Source of the DNA: a bacterium
Lineage (GTDB): Bacteria; Chloroflexota; Dormibacteria; UBA8260; Bog-877
Direction: 5' to 3'
Assembly: GCA_021791345.1 (NCBI GenBank)
Contig: JAJYWT010000045.1
Coordinates: 1 to 10,044, forward strand
Length of the DNA: 10,044 nucleotides
Shown here: positions 7,376-10,044 of the stretch, piece after piece
Position numbering within the stretch: position 1 is the stretch's first letter
Layout: every line of letters starts with the position of its first letter
Position numbers and translations under genes: made by a program
Notes under the pieces: model-generated
Seen by the model: only the letters and a program-made list of their open reading frames with translations
The model's database searches: none
What the model was told of the DNA's origin: nothing

Positions 7376-7968
7376 CGCCTCCGCCGAGGGCGGGCTGCGG
7401 GAGCGGGTGGTCGGCGACGGAGGCGGGGTTGCAGCCTGTGATCCAGGAGGTCGGGGTGCTCGACCATGAGGATCAGGTCCTGGTCCAGGACCGTCCGCCG
7501 ACCCAGCATGCGCCCCAGCCGGAGCAGCTGGTCCACCTCGGCATCCACGCGAACGATGCAGACCGGAGTTCCGCCGTACCTCTTGAGCCCGCCGGTGAGC
7601 AGGTCCTTGCGGTTGGGAGCGTCGAAGAACTTTGCCAAGGTCGAACAGCGCGACTGCCGGATCTGGGTGTAGGGGATCGCGGCCGTGGCAAAGTTGGACC
7701 TCAACACCAGCCCGTCCGGACCGAGCTCCACGTAGTGGTGGCGCCGGCGCCAGAAGATCAGCGCGGCCATGAGCAGGGCGATCAGGGCGACGATCACATA
7801 GCTCAATTGGAACTCGTGGTGCTCCACCACCACGATCACCTCTCCAACCAGGATCACCAGCCCCACGTAGATCAGGATGACCCGGGTGCGGCGCCACAGC
7901 TCGACCGAGGACATCACCGAAAAGCGGCCCAGCTCGGAGTCCTGTTCCGGGGTCCGGTCTCTACTCAT
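7372..7968 (-). CDS. Small membrane protein with bacterial PH-like domain
   Basis: A 198-residue protein. A short polar N-terminus is followed by two hydrophobic helices at about 30-48 and 55-73. After these comes a soluble segment (77-180) beginning HHYVELGPDGLVLR and then IPYTQIRQSRCSTL. The pattern of a strand, a G-P-D-G turn, an Arg, and then an 'IPY..I' strand is typical of bacterial PH-like (DUF304/bPH type) domains anchored by a two-TM hairpin. The C-terminal tail (184-198) is Arg/Pro-rich and probably disordered. Its role is unknown; proteins of this build are thought to organise membrane complexes. ATGA coupling to the PMT gene suggests it assists that enzyme. The start is the ATG at 7966-7968; a second in-frame ATG at 7912-7914 is possible. 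Neither has a clear Shine-Dalgarno. Upstream, a 101-nt gap (7969-8069) separates it from the sulfur-relay operon; I see no clear promoter or terminator in it. Confidence 0.72.
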   Translation of the reverse strand: MSRDRTPEQDSELGRFSVMSSVELWRRTRVILIYVGLVILVGEVIVVVEHHEFQLSYVIVALIALLMAALIFWRRRHHYVELGPDGLVLRSNFATAAIPYTQIRQSRCSTLAKFFDAPNRKDLLTGGLKRYGGTPVCIVRVDAEVDQLLRLGRMLGRRTVLDQDLILMVEHPDLLDHRLQPRLRRRPPAPAARPRRRR

Positions 7969-8069
7969 CCGCGTCGAGTCGGGCAGGAATGCGCCGCTGG
8001 CTCGGGGCCGGGCCTACGGAGCTGGTGCCGGGGCGTGCGACTACGCAACCAGGGGACAGCATCCGCCAA

Positions 8070-8858
8070 TTATGGCTGCGCCGCCCCGGCCGCCGGATGC
8101 ACCGCACAGGCGGGATCCCGCCTCAGGGCCATCACCCGCCAACGCCCGGTTCTGGCGTCGAAGTCACTGAGCCGTCCCTCCCTGGCACCCGGACCAATCA
8201 GGAGTCGAACCCCTTCCAGCGCCTGGAGCGCGCCGATCACCCCGACCAGGGGTCCGATCACCCCCGCCAGCCTGCAAGTGAGGTCGGCCCCCGGGGTGGG
8301 CGCCCGGAAGAGGCAGCGGAAGCAGCCGGAATCCGGGACCACGGACGTCACCTGGCCCCGCCAGCCGATCGCGCCGCCCACCACCAGCGGCACGCGGTGC
8401 CGGACGCACCAATCGTTGACTGCGAACTTGAGGCTTGGCTGATCCGAGCACTCCAACACCAGATCGCAGTCCCTCAGGGTGAGGTCCAGAGAAGCGGGCG
8501 AGAGCGGCTCCACCAGTGCCTCCGCCGCGACTCTGGGATTGAGCTCCATCAGCGCCGACCCGAGGACCTCCGCCTTGGGCCGGCCGACGTCAGAGGCCCG
8601 AAAGGCGACCTGGCGGTGCAGATTGTCCAAGCTGATGAGGTCCGGGTCGACCAGCCGCATGCTCGCGACACCGGCGCCCACCAGGTGCAGCGCCGCCGGC
8701 CCACCGAGCCCGCCGCATCCGATCACCACCGCCCGCGAATGCATGACCCTCAGCTGCTCGGCCTCTCCCAGTTCATCCAGGAGCAGCTGGCGACTGTAGC
8801 GCTCGATGTCGGAGTCATCCAGGCGAGCCAGTGGCGACGGGCCGTCCGCGCCACTCAC
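8070..8858 (-). CDS. ThiF/MoeB/HesA-family E1-like adenylyltransferase
   Basis: A 262-residue enzyme expected to use ATP to adenylate the C-terminal glycine of a ubiquitin-like sulfur carrier such as ThiS, MoaD or CysO. It opens with the family signature RYSRQLLLDELG (20-31). The nucleotide-binding loop GCGGLG is at 47-52. D71 starts VDPDLISLDNLHRQ, which contains the Arg finger (R82). CDLVLECSDQ (131-140) holds the conserved Asp (D139). The first zinc half-site is C179-x2-C182, the MoeB-type cysteine is C195 in LTCRLAGVIGPLVGVIG, and the second half-site is C251-x2-H254, where MoeB has Cys-x2-Cys. There is no rhodanese domain, and the length is close to MoeB. The start is GTG at 8856-8858, overlapping the dsrH-like stop as GTGA; a longer frame to 8924 runs inside dsrH. 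The operon context points to sulfur transfer rather than a stand-alone role. Which carrier it serves is not visible here. Confidence 0.9.
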   Translation of the reverse strand: MSGADGPSPLARLDDSDIERYSRQLLLDELGEAEQLRVMHSRAVVIGCGGLGGPAALHLVGAGVASMRLVDPDLISLDNLHRQVAFRASDVGRPKAEVLGSALMELNPRVAAEALVEPLSPASLDLTLRDCDLVLECSDQPSLKFAVNDWCVRHRVPLVVGGAIGWRGQVTSVVPDSGCFRCLFRAPTPGADLTCRLAGVIGPLVGVIGALQALEGVRLLIGPGAREGRLSDFDARTGRWRVMALRRDPACAVHPAAGAAQP

Positions 8859-9163
8859 CAGGAGATCACCCGGTCCGCCTCCGCCATCAACTTGACCATC
8901 TCGCGATAGTCGATCGTCCGCCACCGGTCACCGACTCCCCGGCGCTGCGCGTCGCGCGCACTCGCCAACACCTGGGTCGAGCTGCCCTGACCGTGCCCGA
9001 GAGCCGCCACATATCCCGCCACCGACTCTCTGGTCTCCAGCACCGCGTCATGGAGCAGCAGGACCACGCCTGCGACGCCGGGACCCGCGGCGGCGGCCGC
9101 CCAGGCCCGTCGGTCATCCAGACGGGAGATGAGGTGCAGAACCCGAAGCTGTTCAGAGGACAA
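8855..9163 (-). CDS. dsrH: DsrH/TusB-like sulfur-relay protein
   Basis: A 102-residue small cytoplasmic protein. It resembles TusB/DsrH at several points: VLHLISR at the N-terminus (8-14), GVVLLLHDAVL (32-42), QVLASARDAQRRGV (64-77) and a C-terminal TIDYREMVKLM...VISW ending in Trp. In known systems DsrH forms a hexamer with DsrE and DsrF that passes persulfide sulfur. This copy contains no cysteine at all, so it cannot carry sulfur itself and would be structural. The start chosen is TTG at 9161-9163, inside the dsrF-like gene (11-bp overlap), with GGAG 5 nt upstream. No other start codon precedes the conserved LH strand closely. It overlaps the E1-like gene by GTGA. The frame continues open to 9346 but that part does not look like protein. 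Confidence 0.75.
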   Translation of the reverse strand: MSSEQLRVLHLISRLDDRRAWAAAAAGPGVAGVVLLLHDAVLETRESVAGYVAALGHGQGSSTQVLASARDAQRRGVGDRWRTIDYREMVKLMAEADRVISW

Positions 9164-9515
9164 GGCAGCTCCGCGCCATGAGGCACACCCGCCGCAGCTC
9201 TTCGCCATCGACGGCGACCGCCCCGCGGCGCAGACCACGATCGCCGAAGCCGAGCCGGACCAGGGAGTCGCGCTCAACCAGGATCGGCACCTCCTCGTCT
9301 TCAGTGAGGGACTCAAGCTCGCGCGCGAGCTGGCTCCCGCGGCCACCAGGATCCGCCTCAGGCAGAGCCAAAGCCGCAGCCGCGTCCACCAAAGCCAGCA
9401 CCACCCGGGAACCGCCGAGTGGCAGCGCCAGCGCCACCCTCACCGCCAGATGGGCGGTGTCACCGGCGAGCGAGCCCCGCGCCAGGACCACGACGGCGCC
9501 GGTAGAGTCGATCAC
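9153..9515 (-). CDS. dsrF: DsrF/TusC-like sulfur-relay protein
   Basis: A 120-residue protein of the DsrE/DsrF fold. It has a central strand RVVLALVDAAAAL (37-49), the segment VPILVERDSLVRLGF (76-90) and a C-terminal EELRRVCLMARSCLVL. These correspond to the 'alvD.a', 'v.ve..sl...G' and 'l..li..ad..l' segments of TusC/DsrF. It is the middle gene of the set, as in tusDCB. The start is GTG at 9513-9515, overlapping the dsrE-like stop as GTGA. The frame stays open to 9863 through the dsrE-like gene, but that extension is an out-of-frame shadow. Cysteines occur only near the C-terminus (111, 117) and do not match a known active site. Similarity is weaker than for its two neighbours, so the assignment leans partly on gene order. 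Confidence 0.7.
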   Translation of the reverse strand: MIDSTGAVVVLARGSLAGDTAHLAVRVALALPLGGSRVVLALVDAAAALALPEADPGGRGSQLARELESLTEDEEVPILVERDSLVRLGFGDRGLRRGAVAVDGEELRRVCLMARSCLVL

Positions 9516-9802
9516 GCGAACGTGAGCAGACGGTCGGCCTTCCGGACGCTGCGGGCCAGGTCGGCCAGGCTGCCGCGGCGCACCCCGGGAACTCGTTGGG
9601 GTTGGGCCTCTCGCCATCGCAGGTCCGCGTCGCAGAGCGTGACCGCCACCCGACCTGCGAGCTGGGCGGCATGGAGCACCCCGTCCCCCGCCAGAAAGAC
9701 CTCCAGATGATGACCCATCTGTTCGGCGGCCGCGGCCAGCTCCAGGACCGTCTCGACCGCCTCGGTTCTGGGTCCGGCGGTGAGTAGCACCAGAAAGGTC
9801 AA
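9512..9802 (-). CDS. dsrE: DsrE/TusD-like sulfur-relay protein
   Basis: A 96-residue small cytoplasmic protein of the DsrE fold, shorter than E. coli TusD. It starts with a hydrophobic strand FLVLLTAGP (3-11), then a helix with AAAAEQMGHHLEVFLAGDGV (23-42), matching the 'Gh.v..vF...DGV' pattern of the family. VTLCDADLRWRE (54-65) places C57 where TusD and DsrE keep their persulfide-carrying cysteine (Cys78 in those proteins). The C-terminus GSLADLARSVRKADRLLTF (77-95) matches the family's last helix and strand. It probably accepts sulfur from a TusA/rhodanese-like donor and works in a complex with the next two gene products. The start is TTG at 9800-9802, chosen because AGGAGG lies 7 nt upstream. 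An ATG at 9816-9818 is out of frame. It is the first gene of the operon. Confidence 0.82.
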   Translation of the reverse strand: MTFLVLLTAGPRTEAVETVLELAAAAEQMGHHLEVFLAGDGVLHAAQLAGRVAVTLCDADLRWREAQPQRVPGVRRGSLADLARSVRKADRLLTFA

Positions 9803-9809
9803 CGGAGGG

Positions 9810-9815
9810 CCTCCT
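9810..9815 (-). promoter_or_regulatory. Strong Shine-Dalgarno for the dsrE-like TTG start
   Basis: AGGAGG (GAGGAGG including the next base) on the minus strand, 7 nt before the TTG at 9800-9802. This perfect site supports a TTG start and marks the dsrE-like gene as the first gene of the operon. Confidence 0.75.
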
Positions 9816-9831
9816 CATGGGCTGAACTGCG

Positions 9832-9876
9832 CTCGGCCAACCGCGCCGGCAGGCGGCCGACACTCACTTGGCCGAG
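9832..9876. repeat. 9-bp perfect inverted repeat upstream of dsr-like operon
   Basis: CTCGGCCAA at 9832-9840 and TTGGCCGAG at 9868-9876 are exact reverse complements separated by 27 nt. They lie 30 to 74 bases upstream of the dsrE-like start, in the divergent region facing the tRNA gene. This could be a regulator-binding pair, or a hairpin in the 5' leader of the operon. No T-run follows, so it is not a terminator. No clear -35/-10 pair for the operon could be placed. Confidence 0.5.
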
Positions 9877-9888
9877 TGGCAACTGAAT

Positions 9889-9898
9889 GAGTCGACTC
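9889..9898. promoter_or_regulatory. 10-bp perfect palindrome, possible operator
   Basis: GAGTCGACTC is a perfect palindrome, about 87 bp upstream of the dsrE-like start and about 105 bp from the tRNA. It lies next to the inverted repeat at 9832-9876. A dimeric repressor site is possible, but a 10-bp palindrome can arise by chance in GC-rich DNA. Confidence 0.3.
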
Positions 9899-10002
9899 TA
9901 CCTCGATGGGAGTTATCGGCTCGCCGGGGGCAGGTGTCGGGGCCCGGCTCGGGCTCTCGGCCAGCAGACGCTAATCTGCCACTGAAAGCGCGAAGACGGC
10001 GC

Positions 10003-10044
10003 GCCGGGGTGGCGTAATGGTAGCCGCAGCGGTCTTAAAAACCG
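10003..10044 (+). tRNA. trnL: tRNA-Leu(UAA), 5' part only
   Basis: The first 42 bases of a tRNA gene cut by the window end. The 5' acceptor arm is GCCGGGG (10003-10009), then T8 and G9. A D-stem GCG/CGC (10012-10014 with 10025-10027) encloses a loop with TGGTAG. The anticodon stem GCGGT pairs with ACCG plus a base outside the window. The 7-nt anticodon loop CTTAAAA (10034-10040) has anticodon TAA (10036-10038), which reads UUA leucine codons. The acceptor sequence and three-base-pair D-stem fit a class II leucine tRNA; the long variable arm is outside the window. A TAATCT at 9972-9977, about 25 nt upstream, could be its -10 box, but no matching -35 is seen. Confidence 0.9.

Noticed and set aside
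9153..9863. Long open frame that would extend the DsrF-like protein by 116 codons
   Set aside because: The extra part lies in an out-of-phase frame across the whole DsrE-like gene and is Arg/Gly/Ser-rich. The GTGA overlap at 9512-9515 gives a normal-size DsrF-like protein.
9949..9977. Possible promoter for the tRNA-Leu gene
   Set aside because: TAATCT at 9972-9977 is a fair -10 box at a suitable distance, but the hexamer 17 nt upstream (TCGGGC) does not resemble a -35, so I did not list it as a feature.
10003..10044. tRNA gene as the attachment site of an integrated element
   Set aside because: The 3' end of the tRNA is outside the window, no integrase or direct repeat is seen, and neighbouring composition looks uniform.
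1..10044. CRISPR array, insertion sequence, transposase or toxin-antitoxin pair
   Set aside because: No repeat-spacer pattern, no terminal inverted repeats around a transposase, and no small toxin-antitoxin gene pair could be found.

Overview
This window comes from a high-GC bacterial genome. Nearly the whole 10 kb is coding, and every protein gene I can support lies on the minus strand, so transcription runs from high to low coordinates. Genes are packed tightly, with ATGA, GTGA and TTGA start/stop overlaps and frequent GTG or TTG starts. This style, plus a PMT-family (GT39) mannosyltransferase, fits an actinobacterium or a high-GC Chloroflexota/Dormibacterota-like lineage. The taxon is inferred from style only; no marker gene here settles it.

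Right end (about 8070-10044). A tRNA-Leu(UAA) gene on the plus strand runs off the window edge. It is divergent from a four-gene minus-strand operon, across about 200 bp of non-coding DNA that holds a 9-bp inverted repeat and a 10-bp perfect palindrome. The operon encodes DsrE/TusD-, DsrF/TusC- and DsrH/TusB-like proteins in the classical tusDCB order. These are followed, with a GTGA overlap, by a ThiF/MoeB-type E1-like adenylyltransferase. The grouping suggests a sulfur-relay system in which a persulfide carrier (DsrE) and an enzyme that adenylates the C-terminus of a ubiquitin-like sulfur carrier act together. No sulfur carrier, cysteine desulfurase, rhodanese or sulfite reductase is visible in the window.

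Middle (about 3229-7968). After a 101-nt gap comes a membrane-envelope module. It holds a small two-TM protein with a bacterial PH-like domain, a GT39 (PMT) polyprenyl-phosphate-sugar:protein glycosyltransferase coupled to it by an ATGA overlap, and a second large polytopic GT-C-like membrane protein 13 nt downstream with a strong Shine-Dalgarno. Together they look like a cell-surface glycosylation unit using lipid-linked sugars.

Left end (1-3058). After a 170-nt gap with GC-rich hairpins come three overlapping genes: a PF04909-type amidohydrolase, a GT4-type (GT-B fold) glycosyltransferase, and an MFS transporter of the CynX/NimT type truncated by the window start. They are translationally coupled and probably serve one pathway, but its substrate cannot be read from the sequence.

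The most unusual item is the dsrEFH-E1 operon. Its E1 protein also has a Cys-x2-His in place of the second Cys-x2-Cys zinc half-site of MoeB/ThiF.
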